NCBI RefSeq assembly: GCF_000708885.1
Contig: NZ_JEOE01000015.1
Coordinates: 1-64,000, forward strand
Length of the DNA stretch: 64,000 bases
Direction of reading: 5' to 3'
Source: Cellulomonas sp. HZM
GTDB taxonomy: Bacteria > Actinomycetota > Actinomycetes > Actinomycetales > Cellulomonadaceae
Shown here: in pieces, positions 52,574 through 61,876 of the stretch
Layout: each line of letters opens with the position of its first letter
Numbering within the stretch: the stretch's first letter is position 1
The notes under the pieces: generated by a model
The model's input: the letters and a program-made list of their open reading frames with translations, nothing else
What the model was told of the DNA's origin: nothing
Database searches by the model: none
Position numbers and translations under genes: made by a program

Positions 52574-54442
52574 ATGCCCAACGCCCGCCACCGTGCCGAG
52601 CGCCCCGCGCAGCATCCGCCGAAGCGCGCCGCCGACCGTTCCCGGCAGCCCGGGACGCGCCCGCGCGCAGCGTCGCGGCGCACCGCCGCCGCGTGGTTCG
52701 GCGCCGCGCTGCTCGCACTCGTGGGAGCGGTCGTCGTGCCCGCCGCCTCGTGGGGCTCGTCGCAGACCGTGCAGCTGCCCCGCACCTACCTGAGCGACGA
52801 GGTGCTGGCCCCCGGCGCGTCCCGCGTGGTCGAGCTGGGCGACCTGCCGGCCGACGCCACGGCGGTGACGTTCGAGATCACGGGCCGCTGGGCGTGGAAG
52901 TCGACGAAGCTGTCCGTCTGCTCGGGCTCGACGGTCACGGCGGCGTGCACGGCCGCGCCCGCTCTCGTGACACCGGTGCAGCAGCTCGGCCGGGCGTCGG
53001 TGACGGTGCCGCTCACGGGCGGCGCGCGCACGGTCGTCGTGCACAACTCCGCCGCGAGCGTGCGGGTGGGGCTCACGCTGACGTCGTACTCGACGACGAA
53101 GTCCGCCTCGTATCTCTCGAACGTGGTGCTCGCCCCGGGCCAGAGCACGACGGTCGACCTCGGCCTCCCCGCGGGGACGGCCTCGGCCACGCTGACCGTC
53201 GCCGGCAGGTGGGCGTGGCGACCGACCCAGATCGCCGTGTGCCCGGGCTCGGCGGCGAGCGCCGCCTGCCTCGCGGCGCCCGCTCTGACCACGCCGACCC
53301 AGACGCTCGGGACGGCCACCGTGAAGGTCGACCTCGCGGGGTCGGGCGGCAAGGTGACGGTGCACAACTCGTCGGCGAGCGTCCGCGTGTGGCTCGACCT
53401 CGCGTCGTACGAGACGGCCTCGGCGTCGGCGACGACGAGCGCCCCGGCCTCCTCGACCGGCTCGTCGACCGCCACCGCGACGGCGAGGCCCACGTCGAGC
53501 GCGACGGCCACCGCGACCACCACGCAGAAGCCCACGGCGACCGCGACCCCGACCCCTACGGCCACGACGGCGACCCCGAAGCCGACCGCCACGGCGACCG
53601 CGACGGCGAAACCGACCGCCACGGCGAGCCCGTCGCAGGGCGCCTCTGCCGGCGGGTCGTCCGCACGTCCCGGTCCCTCCAACACCGGCGTGCCTGCCGG
53701 CACCAAGCTCACCGTGCATGACGGTGACCTGACGATCACGAAGGACGGCACCGTCGTCGACGGGCTCGACGTCCGGGGGTTCGTGCAGGTGAACGCGACC
53801 GGCGTGGTGATCAAGAACTCGATCATCCGCGGCCGTGACACCGCCTACGACAAGGCGCTGGTCATGATGTCGACCACGGTGCCCGCGAGCGCCAAGATCC
53901 AGGACACGACGTTGGCGGCGTCGACGCCGTCGCCGCACATCCGTGGGGTGATCGGTGCGCGGTTCTCGTTGACGCGGGTGGATGCGTACGACGTGGTGGA
54001 CCAGGTGCTGATCATCGGTGACGACGTGACGGTGCAGGACTCGTGGTTGCACGACAACGCGTATTTCGAGCAGGACCCGAACTACAACAACACGCCGTCG
54101 CACGATGACAACGTGCAGATCTCGATCGGGAAGAACCTGCGGTTCGTGAACAACACGATGACCGGGACGCACAACTCGGTGATGATGGTGACGCAGGACC
54201 GGGGCAAGGTGAGCGACCTGGTGTTCTCGGGGAACCACGTGGACGGTGGTGCGTGCTCGGTGAACCTCGCGGAGAAGGCCTACGGGCCGCTGTCCGGGCT
54301 CACGTTCACCGACAACGTCTTCGGCCGCAACACGACCGTGTCGAACTGCGCGATCATCGCGCCGAGCACGACGACCCCGCTGCTGACCCTCGCGGCCAAC
54401 TTCTACACGGACGGGGTCCCGGTCACGGTCCACCGCGGCTGA
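52574..54442 (+). CDS. Secreted right-handed beta-helix protein 2
   Basis: The protein is 622 residues from ATG 52574; ATG 52547 is an alternative if the TACGCT box upstream makes a leaderless message. The layout copies protein 1: signal peptide (about 35-58), two paired-cysteine modules of about 100 residues (first TYLSDEVLAPGASRVVEL, cysteines in CSGSTVTAAC; second YLSNVVLAPGQSTTVDL, cysteines in CPGSAASAAC), a Thr/Ala/Lys/Pro linker, then the beta-helix. The N-terminal modules are clearly diverged from protein 1, while most of the helix is identical because of the shared 436-bp block. Role as for protein 1. Confidence 0.88.
   Translation: MPNARHRAERPAQHPPKRAADRSRQPGTRPRAASRRTAAAWFGAALLALVGAVVVPAASWGSSQTVQLPRTYLSDEVLAPGASRVVELGDLPADATAVTFEITGRWAWKSTKLSVCSGSTVTAACTAAPALVTPVQQLGRASVTVPLTGGARTVVVHNSAASVRVGLTLTSYSTTKSASYLSNVVLAPGQSTTVDLGLPAGTASATLTVAGRWAWRPTQIAVCPGSAASAACLAAPALTTPTQTLGTATVKVDLAGSGGKVTVHNSSASVRVWLDLASYETASASATTSAPASSTGSSTATATARPTSSATATATTTQKPTATATPTPTATTATPKPTATATATAKPTATASPSQGASAGGSSARPGPSNTGVPAGTKLTVHDGDLTITKDGTVVDGLDVRGFVQVNATGVVIKNSIIRGRDTAYDKALVMMSTTVPASAKIQDTTLAASTPSPHIRGVIGARFSLTRVDAYDVVDQVLIIGDDVTVQDSWLHDNAYFEQDPNYNNTPSHDDNVQISIGKNLRFVNNTMTGTHNSVMMVTQDRGKVSDLVFSGNHVDGGACSVNLAEKAYGPLSGLTFTDNVFGRNTTVSNCAIIAPSTTTPLLTLAANFYTDGVPVTVHRG
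53902..54337 (+). repeat. 436-bp block shared with the paralogue, copy 2
   Basis: Second copy of the block at 51738-52173. Identity starts and stops inside the coding sequence, in frame, with diverged tails (VSNCAIIAPSTTTP here against LNNCAIISPLSTTA), which points to gene conversion and not to a mobile element. Confidence 0.93.
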
Positions 54443-54474
54443 GCGCCGCGGGCGCGGGCGGGTCGGTCGGGCCG

Positions 54475-55962
54475 TCAGACCCGGCTGCGGGCGATCCGCA
54501 CGACCATCGCCACGTCGCGCACGTCGCGCCGCAACCACGGCACGAGCACGCAGCCGAGCCCGAGAAGGCCGACGAACATGCCCGTCTCGAGCCCGAGCTG
54601 CGCCCACGCGGACGAGACGCCGAGGGCGTCGGCGGCCCACCAGGCGGCGGCGCCGCACACCGCGAACGCCCCGAGCGTGCGCCCGGCACCCGCGAGCAGG
54701 TCGTCGAGCCGGACCGCGGCGTGGCGCGAGAGCCACCACAGCGACAGCGGCCAGGACAGGGCCGGTGCGAGCGCGAAGCCCGCGGCGACGCCCGTCACGC
54801 CCCAGTGGCTCCCGCCGACGACGCAGACGATCGTGATGCACGTCGCCACCAGCTGGTACCGCAGCAGCGTCCCCGTCAGCCCGTACGCGAGGTAGACCCA
54901 GTAGCCGACGTAGGCGACGGTGTGGAACATCCCCGCGACCGCGAGCAGGCGCAGCAGCGGGACGGCCTGCGTCCACTGGTCGCCCAGGAGGATCGCGGTG
55001 AGCGGCGTGGCGGCCGTCGCGACGAGCGCCAGGCCCGCGACGAGCGAGTACGCGAGCGCGAGCTGTCCACGGCGCACGAACTCGGCGAAGCGCGGTGGGT
55101 CGTCGCGCAGGCGGCTGAGGATCGGGAGCGCGACGACCGTGGTGGGCGCGCGCAGCTGCGAGAGCGTGGACAGCAGAAGCTGGTAGGCGCGGTTGTACGT
55201 CCCCAGTGCGGTGGGCCCGAAGCGGACACCGATCGTGAGGGAGTCGACGTTGTTGCCGGCGTAGCCGACGAGCTGCGTCGCGAGCAGGTTCCACCCGAAC
55301 GACAGCAGCCCGCGCATCGGCACCCCGCGGTGCGGCAGACCCGGGAACCAGCCGGCCGCGAGCGCGGCGCCGACGAGCAGCACGACGCTCGTGGTGATCT
55401 GCTGCGCGACGAGTGCCCAGTAGCCGGCGCCGGCCAGCGCGAGCGCGATCGCGACGACCAGGGCGACGCACGAGCCGCTGACGTCGACGACGGCCAGGCG
55501 GGCGAACCGCATCCGGCGCGTGAGGTCCGCGCGGTACTGCGTCGCCATACCGTTGAGGAGGAAGGTGAGCGCGAGCACGGGGACGATGGCCCGTAGGCGC
55601 GGCTCGTGGTAGATCGCCGCGATCGGGACCGCGAGGGCCGCGACGACGCACGTGAGCAGCAGGCCGATGGCCGTGTTCAGCCACAGGAGGTTGGTGCGCT
55701 GCGCGAGGCTCAGCGACCGTGCCTGCACCGCTGCGGCGGACAGCCCGAAGTCGCGGAACAGCTCGCCGACCCCGGTGACCGCCGTGACCATCGCGACGAG
55801 GCCGTAGTCGGCCGGGGACAGCAGGCGCGCGAGGACCACGACGCCGCCGACCTGCAGCAGGATGCGCGAGCCCTGCCCCCACAAGGTCACGAACGCACCG
55901 CGCGCCGCCCGGCGTCCCATCTGGCTGACGTCCGTGGACAGGTCTTCGACGTGCTCGCTCAC
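54475..55962 (-). CDS. Polysaccharide flippase (Wzx/MATE-like)
   Basis: The protein is 495 residues with about 12-14 TM helices, of the polysaccharide transport family that flips undecaprenyl-linked repeat units. It starts with a cytoplasmic N-terminus and GRRAARGAFVTLWGQGSRIL, LARLLSPADYGLVAMVTAVT (about 45-64) and the middle FGPTALGTYNRAYQLLLSTL, all typical. GTG 55962 overlaps the stop of the upstream GT4 gene (GTGA). It is the last gene of a coupled three-gene minus-strand operon and converges with beta-helix gene 2. Confidence 0.93.
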   Translation of the reverse strand: MSEHVEDLSTDVSQMGRRAARGAFVTLWGQGSRILLQVGGVVVLARLLSPADYGLVAMVTAVTGVGELFRDFGLSAAAVQARSLSLAQRTNLLWLNTAIGLLLTCVVAALAVPIAAIYHEPRLRAIVPVLALTFLLNGMATQYRADLTRRMRFARLAVVDVSGSCVALVVAIALALAGAGYWALVAQQITTSVVLLVGAALAAGWFPGLPHRGVPMRGLLSFGWNLLATQLVGYAGNNVDSLTIGVRFGPTALGTYNRAYQLLLSTLSQLRAPTTVVALPILSRLRDDPPRFAEFVRRGQLALAYSLVAGLALVATAATPLTAILLGDQWTQAVPLLRLLAVAGMFHTVAYVGYWVYLAYGLTGTLLRYQLVATCITIVCVVGGSHWGVTGVAAGFALAPALSWPLSLWWLSRHAAVRLDDLLAGAGRTLGAFAVCGAAAWWAADALGVSSAWAQLGLETGMFVGLLGLGCVLVPWLRRDVRDVAMVVRIARSRV

Positions 55963-57101
55963 GCGCTCGCCCCCGAGATCGCGTCCAGCAGCTCGCGCAC
56001 GCGGCGCTCGTACAGCTCGGTGCCGAACCGCTCGGCGGCGTCACGCAGCCCCTCGTCGGCGAGGCGTGTGCGCAGCACGTCGTCCCGGAGCACGCGATCG
56101 AGGGCGTCGGCGAGCGCCATGGCGTCGTCCGGGGCGACGAGCAGGCCGGTGCGGCCGTCGTCGACGACCTCCGCGAGCCCTTGGACGCGCGCCGCGACGA
56201 CCGGTCGTCGTGCGAGCAGCCCCTCGACGGCAGTGTTGCCGAACGGTTCGGCGCGCGACGGGACGACGACGACGTCGCACGACGCGAGCGCGTCCCAGGT
56301 GGGGTTGACGTACCCGTGGAGCGTCACGAGCCCAGCGAGGTCGGGCTCGTCCGCCCGAGCGCGCAGCTCGTCCTCGAACCACTCGTAGCCCGGGAACGTG
56401 CTGCCGAGGACGTCGAGCCGGACGTCGAGCCCACGCGACGTGAGCAGGGCGATCGCCTCGAGCGCGAGGTCGGTGCCCTTGCGGGGTGAGAGGCGCCCGA
56501 CGTAGGCCACCCGCCACGGGTCGCCGTCCTGGCGCGGGCTCGCGGTCGGCGGCACGGGCGGCCCGGGCACGCCGTTGTGCAGCACCGACGTCCTGGCCGA
56601 CAGCCGTGGGAGGGCGCGCGTGAGGGTCGCGGCCGACGCGCGGCTGTTGGTGACGACGCGGCGCGCGAGCAGGAGCGGGAGCGCGAGGGCGGTGGCGACC
56701 GTGCGCGAGTCGTCGCCCTCGGCCTCGTGCACGTGGCACAGGGCGGGCGTCCGGGCGAGGCGTGCCGCGGCGAGCCACCAGGGGATCGTCACCGTGTTGA
56801 CGTACATCGCGTCGGGTCGCTCACGGCGCAGCAGCCGGGCCGCCCCGACGATGCTGCGCGCCGCGCCGACGAGCAGCCCGAGCAGCGCCCGAGGGCGCAG
56901 CAGCGACTTGCGCAGCACGGGGAACGGCACGACGCGCACTCGCGCGCCGCACTCGCGCAGCAGCGGCACGAGCGGGCCGTCCGCGGGGAGCACCACGAGC
57001 ACGTCCCACCCCCCGTCGCGTGCGGCGACGAGCGAGCGCAGGAGCTGCCGGTCCGAGCCGTACAGGTCCGGCGACGGGTGCGCGACGACGAGCCGTCTCA
57101 T
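55959..57101 (-). CDS. Glycosyltransferase family 4
   Basis: The protein is 380 residues of GT-B fold. The N-terminal domain has HPSPDLYGSDRQLLRSLVAA (about 8-27) and the acceptor half ends near CHVHEAEGDD. The donor half has VAYVGRLSPRKGTDLALEAI (about 201-220), LHGYVNPTWDALASCDVVVV and the nucleotide-sugar motif SRAEPFGNTAVEGLLARRPV (E-x7-E). It is cytoplasmic, working on the growing lipid-linked unit. It is coupled by 4-base overlaps to both neighbours. The donor sugar is unknown. Confidence 0.94.
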   Translation of the reverse strand: MRRLVVAHPSPDLYGSDRQLLRSLVAARDGGWDVLVVLPADGPLVPLLRECGARVRVVPFPVLRKSLLRPRALLGLLVGAARSIVGAARLLRRERPDAMYVNTVTIPWWLAAARLARTPALCHVHEAEGDDSRTVATALALPLLLARRVVTNSRASAATLTRALPRLSARTSVLHNGVPGPPVPPTASPRQDGDPWRVAYVGRLSPRKGTDLALEAIALLTSRGLDVRLDVLGSTFPGYEWFEDELRARADEPDLAGLVTLHGYVNPTWDALASCDVVVVPSRAEPFGNTAVEGLLARRPVVAARVQGLAEVVDDGRTGLLVAPDDAMALADALDRVLRDDVLRTRLADEGLRDAAERFGTELYERRVRELLDAISGASA

Positions 57102-58027
57102 CCGATGCCACCCTGGCGACCCGCATGGCGTGCGACGAACCACGCGCCCTCGGCGGTCCCTCGTGCGGCGGCCAGCCACGGTCCGGGGGAACGCAGCTGG
57201 CGACGACCGCCCCGCAGGAGCACCTCCCAAGCGAACCGTGGCGAGCCGAGCAGCCAGCGGCGTCGGCCGGCGCGGTCCAGATGGCGTGCGGCGAACACGA
57301 GGCGGCTGCGGCAGTTGTGCCGGTAGTACACGTCGGACTTGCGCCTGGTGCCTGCATGCTTCTGAGTCCCGCCCACGTCGTGCACGGCCCGCAGGTCGTC
57401 GCGCACGCGCAGGCCCCCGCCCGCCTCGACCAGTCGCACGGACAGGTCGACGTCCTCCCAGTACAGGAAGAACGCAGGATCGAAGCCTCCGACGAGCTCC
57501 CACGTCCGCACGGACGCGGCGAGGCACGCGCCCGTGAGCCACCGCGTCTGCGCCGGCTCGGCGCGGCCTGTGCGCCCGCGCTCCAGGTCGAGGCCGCCCC
57601 CGCGGAACCACGTGCTGCCGTCGGGTCGCTCGATCTGCGGCCCGACGAGGAGCCCGTGCGTCGTGCGCGCGTCGGCGACGAGCGCCGCGGCGTCGGCGGC
57701 CGAGATCGTGAGGTCCGGGTTCACGACGAGCACCGCGTCGCAGCCGAGCGCGGTGGCGCGGCGGACCCCGCGGTCGACGCCGGCGCCGAAGCCGTCGTTG
57801 GGGCCGGCCACCAGATCCCACCCGTGCTCGCGCGCCAGGTCGTGCGCGGCGCGGCGCGAGTCGTCCGACGGCGAGTTGTCGACGACGACGACGCGCCAGC
57901 CAGTCTCACATGCCAGCGGTGCGAGGTAACGCGCGAGGAGTTCGTGCGAGCCGTGGTTGACGACGACGAGCGCCGCGCCGGGCTCGCCGCCGCGTGCGGT
58001 CGCCTCCTCGGACACGGCCTCGGGCAC
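57098..58027 (-). CDS. Glycosyltransferase family 2
   Basis: The protein is 309 residues, GT-A fold. It has AALVVVNHGSHELLARYLAP, VVVVDNSPSDDS (about 46-57), GFGAGVDRGVRRA, VNPDLTISAADAAAL (DxD-equivalent NPD, about 99) and FLYWEDVDLSVRLVEAGGGL, the rhamnosyltransferase-like ED motif. This form resembles WbbL-type rhamnosyltransferases, although specificity is not certain. GTG 58027 opens the three-gene minus-strand operon. The 176-base gap to the divergent gene carries the promoters. Confidence 0.93.
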   Translation of the reverse strand: MPEAVSEEATARGGEPGAALVVVNHGSHELLARYLAPLACETGWRVVVVDNSPSDDSRRAAHDLAREHGWDLVAGPNDGFGAGVDRGVRRATALGCDAVLVVNPDLTISAADAAALVADARTTHGLLVGPQIERPDGSTWFRGGGLDLERGRTGRAEPAQTRWLTGACLAASVRTWELVGGFDPAFFLYWEDVDLSVRLVEAGGGLRVRDDLRAVHDVGGTQKHAGTRRKSDVYYRHNCRSRLVFAARHLDRAGRRRWLLGSPRFAWEVLLRGGRRQLRSPGPWLAAARGTAEGAWFVARHAGRQGGIG

Positions 58028-58203
58028 GGTGCTGGTCCTCCTCGGGGAGTCGGGCCCACGGCACGGCCGGGGCTGCGGGGTCCCGGACGTCGTCGACGGG
58101 ACCTCCCGACGGTAGCGGCGTCGACCTCGTCCGTGGCCTCGCAGGACGGGTGAATCGGTACGATCTGCGCATTCGCATCCCCGACGTGCAGAGACGAGGC
58201 ACC

Positions 58204-59238
58204 GTGCCGGCAGACCCGAGCGATGATGCGCCCCTGCGCGTGCTCGAGTCGTTCGGCGAGCCGCGGCCGACGACCAACCCGTACCTCGTGCTCCTGCTGC
58301 GCAGCCTGCGCAGGCTCGCGCACGTCGACACGTTCACCTGGCGACGCGCGCTGACCGGGCGCTACGACGTCCTGCACCTGCACTGGCCCGAGGCGGTCCT
58401 CGCGAAGTCGACGCCGCTGCGTCGCGCCGCGGCGTGCGCGGCGCTCGCCTTCGTCCTGGCGCGGTGCCGGGTGACCCGCACCGCGATCGTGCGCACGGCA
58501 CACAACGTGGCGCCGCACGAGCGCCAGCCGTGGGCGGTCCGGGCGGTGCTGCGGGCGTGCGACCGGCGCACGACCGCGTGGGTGCGGCTCAACGACGAGA
58601 CCGAGACCCCGGCGGGGGCGCTCGTCGCGACGATCCCGCACGGCGACTACGACGACTGGTACGCGGAGCACGCCCTCCCCGACGTCGTGACCGGTCGCGT
58701 GGTCGCCGCGGGGCTCGTCCGCCCGTACAAGGCGGTGCCCGCGCTCGTCGAGGCGTTCCGAGGCGTGCGCACATCGGGCGCGACGCTCGAGGTCGCGGGC
58801 CGGCCGTCGTCGGACGCGGTCGAGGGCGAGGTGCGCGCGGCCGCGGGCGACGACCCCAGGATCGTGCTCGAGCTGCGACACCTCGACGACGCCGAGCTGG
58901 TCGCCGCCGTCGGGCGCTCCCAGGTGGTCGCGCTGACGTACCCCGAGCTGCACAACTCCGGCGCGATGCTGCTCGCGCTGACGCTCGGCCGCCCCGTGCT
59001 GGTCCCCGCGAACGCGGTCACCGACGCCGCAGCGGACGAGATCGGTGTGGACTGGGTGCTGCGCTACGACGGCCCCCTCACGCCGCGGACGCTCGAGGAC
59101 GCTCTCGCCCGCAGTGCCGGGTCGCGCGGCGCCGGGCCGGACCTGTCTCGGCGCGCCTGGCCGGTGGTCGCTCGAGCGCACGTCGAGCTCATGCGCGCGG
59201 CCCGGGCACGCGTGCGCGGCGACGAGCGGCCGCGGTAG
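58204..59238 (+). CDS. Glycosyltransferase (GT-B fold)
   Basis: The protein is 344 residues from GTG 58204. It opens VLESFGEPRPTTNPYLVLLL, contains DVLHLHWPEAVLAKS (about 58-72) and VRTAHNVAPHERQPW (about 97-111), and has a donor half with GLVRPYKAVPALVEAFRGVR and LTYPELHNSGAMLLALTLGR. The HxHWPE and TxHNxxPH features occur in mannosyl/GumK-like transferases. A TACGAT box lies at 58159-58164, overlapping the GGGTGAATCGG motif region. Donor unknown. Confidence 0.88.
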   Translation: MPADPSDDAPLRVLESFGEPRPTTNPYLVLLLRSLRRLAHVDTFTWRRALTGRYDVLHLHWPEAVLAKSTPLRRAAACAALAFVLARCRVTRTAIVRTAHNVAPHERQPWAVRAVLRACDRRTTAWVRLNDETETPAGALVATIPHGDYDDWYAEHALPDVVTGRVVAAGLVRPYKAVPALVEAFRGVRTSGATLEVAGRPSSDAVEGEVRAAAGDDPRIVLELRHLDDAELVAAVGRSQVVALTYPELHNSGAMLLALTLGRPVLVPANAVTDAAADEIGVDWVLRYDGPLTPRTLEDALARSAGSRGAGPDLSRRAWPVVARAHVELMRAARARVRGDERPR

Positions 59239-59354
59239 CCGACCGGGCCGAGTTGGCCGGCGCTGCGTCGATCGGGTGGAACGGCGGGTGAATCCGACAT
59301 CTCGGGCGCTCGCGGTGATGACGCGCGTCGGCCCGGTGCTGCACACTCGACGCC

Positions 59355-60296
59355 GTGACCTCGAACGACGCGCCTGCTGGGGCGCGGGCCGTGACGGTCG
59401 TCGTGCTGACCTACCGGCGTCCCGACGACCTGGCCGAGCTGCTGCCCATGCTGCTCGAGCAGGCGGCCGGCGAGGACGTCGTTGTCGACGTGCTCGTCGT
59501 CGACAACGACCCGGAAGGGTCCGCGCGCGCGTTCGTCGAGGCCGTCGGGGCGCCGTCGCGGTACGTGCACGAGCCGCGTCCCGGCATCTCGGCCGCACGC
59601 AACCGCGCGCTCGACGAGGTCGGGCACGACGGCCTGCTCGTGTTCATCGACGACGACGAGCGTCCGACGCCGGGCTGGCTGCACCAGATGCTGGGGCTGC
59701 ACCGCCGGACGGCCGCCGTCGCCGTGGTCGGCCCCGTGGTCTCCGCGCTGCCCTCGCCGCTCGACCCCTGGGTCGAGGCCGGGCGGTTCTTCGACCGTCG
59801 TCGCCTCCCGACCGGGACGGCGATCGACGTCGCCGCGACCAACAACCTGCTCGTCGACCTGCGGGCGGTCGCCGCCGCCGGGCTCCGTTTCGACGAGGCG
59901 TTCGGTCTCAGCGGCGGCTCGGACACGCTTTTCACCCGGCGTCTCGCAGCGACGGGCGCCCCGATGCTCTGGTGCGACGAGGCGGTCGTCACCGACGTCG
60001 TGCCGCGAGATCGCGCCACCCGCTCGTGGGTGCTGCACCGGGCACGACGCAGCGGCAACTCCGGCAGCAGGGTGAGCGTGCTCCTCGCCGACGGACGGGT
60101 GCGACGCGCGGGAGTGCGCGCCCGGTGCGTGGCCGAGGGGGGCGTGCGGGTCGCCGCGGGTTCGGCGCGGGCGGTCGCCGGCCGAGTCCTGCGCGACACC
60201 GGGCACGAGGCGCGCGGGCGCCGTACTGCCGAGCGCGGGCTCGGGATGATCGGCGGTGCCGTCGGCCGCGTGGTCTACGACTACGGCCGCGCGTGA
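59355..60296 (+). CDS. Glycosyltransferase family 2
   Basis: The protein is 313 residues. The GT-A core has VTVVVLTYRRPDDLAELLPM (about 13-32), VLVVDNDPEGSA, EPRPGISAARNRALDE (about 74-89) and the metal-binding FIDDDERPTPGWL (about 97-109). The C-terminal part is basic and lacks TM helices. GTG 59355 lies 7 bases after CACACT. The stop overlaps the next start by four bases. Confidence 0.93.
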   Translation: MTSNDAPAGARAVTVVVLTYRRPDDLAELLPMLLEQAAGEDVVVDVLVVDNDPEGSARAFVEAVGAPSRYVHEPRPGISAARNRALDEVGHDGLLVFIDDDERPTPGWLHQMLGLHRRTAAVAVVGPVVSALPSPLDPWVEAGRFFDRRRLPTGTAIDVAATNNLLVDLRAVAAAGLRFDEAFGLSGGSDTLFTRRLAATGAPMLWCDEAVVTDVVPRDRATRSWVLHRARRSGNSGSRVSVLLADGRVRRAGVRARCVAEGGVRVAAGSARAVAGRVLRDTGHEARGRRTAERGLGMIGGAVGRVVYDYGRA

Positions 60297-61861
60297 GCGG
60301 CGCGGCACCTGCGCACGGTCGGCTCCGGACGGGCGTCCTGGCCCCGGTCGCCGGGCTCGTCGCGGCGGTCGTCGTCGCCCTCGGGTCCTGGGTCCCGTCG
60401 ATCTGGACCGACGAGGCGGCGACCGTCTCCGCATCGACCCGCAGCTGGTCGGACCTGCGCCGCATGATCGGCGACCTCGACGCCGTGCACGCCGCCTACT
60501 ACGCGCTCATGCACCCCTGGATCGCGCTGGCCGGCCAGAGCGAGCTCGCGCTGCGGGTCCCCAGCGCGCTGGCCGTCGGCGTGGCGGTCGCCGGGGTCGT
60601 CGTGCTCGCGCGGCCGGTCGGAGATGCGTTCGCGCTGGGGTGCGCGGCCGCGGTGGTCCTGCTGCCACGCACGGCCTGGGCCGGGATCGAGGCACGGTCG
60701 TTCGCCCTGGCGACGGCCGCCGGCGTGTGGGCGACAGTCCTGCTCGTCGAGGCCATCCGTCGGCGTCGCGTCGCGTGGTGGGCGGGCTATGCGGTCCTCG
60801 TCGCGGTCGCCGTGACCCTCAACCTGTACCTCGTGCTCCTGGTCCTGGCGCACGCCGTCACGGCTGTCACGTGGCCCGGCGTCGCGACGCGCGGGCGGTT
60901 GCGCGACGCAGGCCCGTGGCTCGTCGCGGCAGCCGTCGGGGGCGTCGTGGCGTCGCCCGTCGTCCTCACGACGCTGGGTCAGTCCGGGCAGCTGGGGGAG
61001 AGTCAGCGTTCGGTCGTCGAGCTGGCGCGCAACGTGGTCGTCAACCAGTGGTTCCTGGGCGAGACGCCCACCACGTACTCGCGGCCGGGCACGCAGGCGG
61101 CTGCCGGCCCCGGAGGCGTGCAGGCATGGCAGGTGTGCGGGGTGGCGCTCGCCGTCGTCGCGCTCGCGCTTGCCGCGTGGGGCGTGCTGCGCGTAGTGCG
61201 GTCCCGCGACGACGAGCACGCGCGGCAGGTCGTCGCGTGGGCGCTGCCCTGGGCGGTGCTGCCGACTCTCGTCGTCGTCGCGTACGCACTCGTCCGGCAC
61301 GCCTACGCACCGCGCTACCTCACGTTCTGCGCCCCGGCCGTCGCGGTGCTCGTGGTCCTCGGGGTCAGGGCGCTGCGGGCGGAGCCGGTGCGCTGGGTCG
61401 CGGGTGCCCTGCTGGTCGGTCTCGCGCTCCCGGTCGTCGTGTCGCAGCGCACCGAGAACGCGAAGAGCGGATCCGACTGGCGCGCGGTGTCCGAGGTCGT
61501 CCACGACGTGAGCCGACCAGGTGACGCCGTGTACTTCTCACCGCGCGTGCCGCCGGCCACGGACGTCGTGACGCTCACGACCCGGGGCGCCGCAGTCGCC
61601 TACCCGGACGGCTTCCAGGGACTGGTCGACCTCACGCTGCTGCGCACGCCGGCCGAGGCGGGCGACCTGGCGGGCATCTCGCGCACGCTCCAGGCGGCGG
61701 TCCCGGACCTGTCACGGTTCGACCGCGTGGTCGTCCTGCGACGCCACGACTACCCGAGCGAGGCGGCCGCGCGCGACGACGCGAGCCTCGAGGGCGCAGG
61801 CCTGCGGGAGACGACGGCCTGGTCCGGGAGCCTCGACGAGGTGCTCGTCTTCGAGCGCTGA
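60293..61861 (+). CDS. GT39-like membrane glycosyltransferase
   Basis: The protein is 522 residues with about ten to eleven TM helices and a C-terminal extracytoplasmic domain (about 385-522). The catalytic acid pair is WTDEAATVSAS (about 38-48) after the first TM helix, as in ArnT/PMT-type GT-C enzymes that use polyprenyl-phosphate sugars outside the membrane. RYLTFCAPAVAVLVVLGVRA is typical of the late region. It could decorate the exported polysaccharide or act on secreted proteins. GTG 60293 overlaps the GT2 stop (GTGA). It converges with the BY-kinase gene with a 15-base gap. Confidence 0.9.
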   Translation: MSGAAPAHGRLRTGVLAPVAGLVAAVVVALGSWVPSIWTDEAATVSASTRSWSDLRRMIGDLDAVHAAYYALMHPWIALAGQSELALRVPSALAVGVAVAGVVVLARPVGDAFALGCAAAVVLLPRTAWAGIEARSFALATAAGVWATVLLVEAIRRRRVAWWAGYAVLVAVAVTLNLYLVLLVLAHAVTAVTWPGVATRGRLRDAGPWLVAAAVGGVVASPVVLTTLGQSGQLGESQRSVVELARNVVVNQWFLGETPTTYSRPGTQAAAGPGGVQAWQVCGVALAVVALALAAWGVLRVVRSRDDEHARQVVAWALPWAVLPTLVVVAYALVRHAYAPRYLTFCAPAVAVLVVLGVRALRAEPVRWVAGALLVGLALPVVVSQRTENAKSGSDWRAVSEVVHDVSRPGDAVYFSPRVPPATDVVTLTTRGAAVAYPDGFQGLVDLTLLRTPAEAGDLAGISRTLQAAVPDLSRFDRVVVLRRHDYPSEAAARDDASLEGAGLRETTAWSGSLDEVLVFER

Positions 61862-61876
61862 CCCGTCTCCGCGAGG

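Noticed and set aside
51738..54337. Insertion sequence or transposon copies
   Set aside because: The identical blocks lie in frame inside coding sequence with no terminal inverted repeats, target duplications or transposase.
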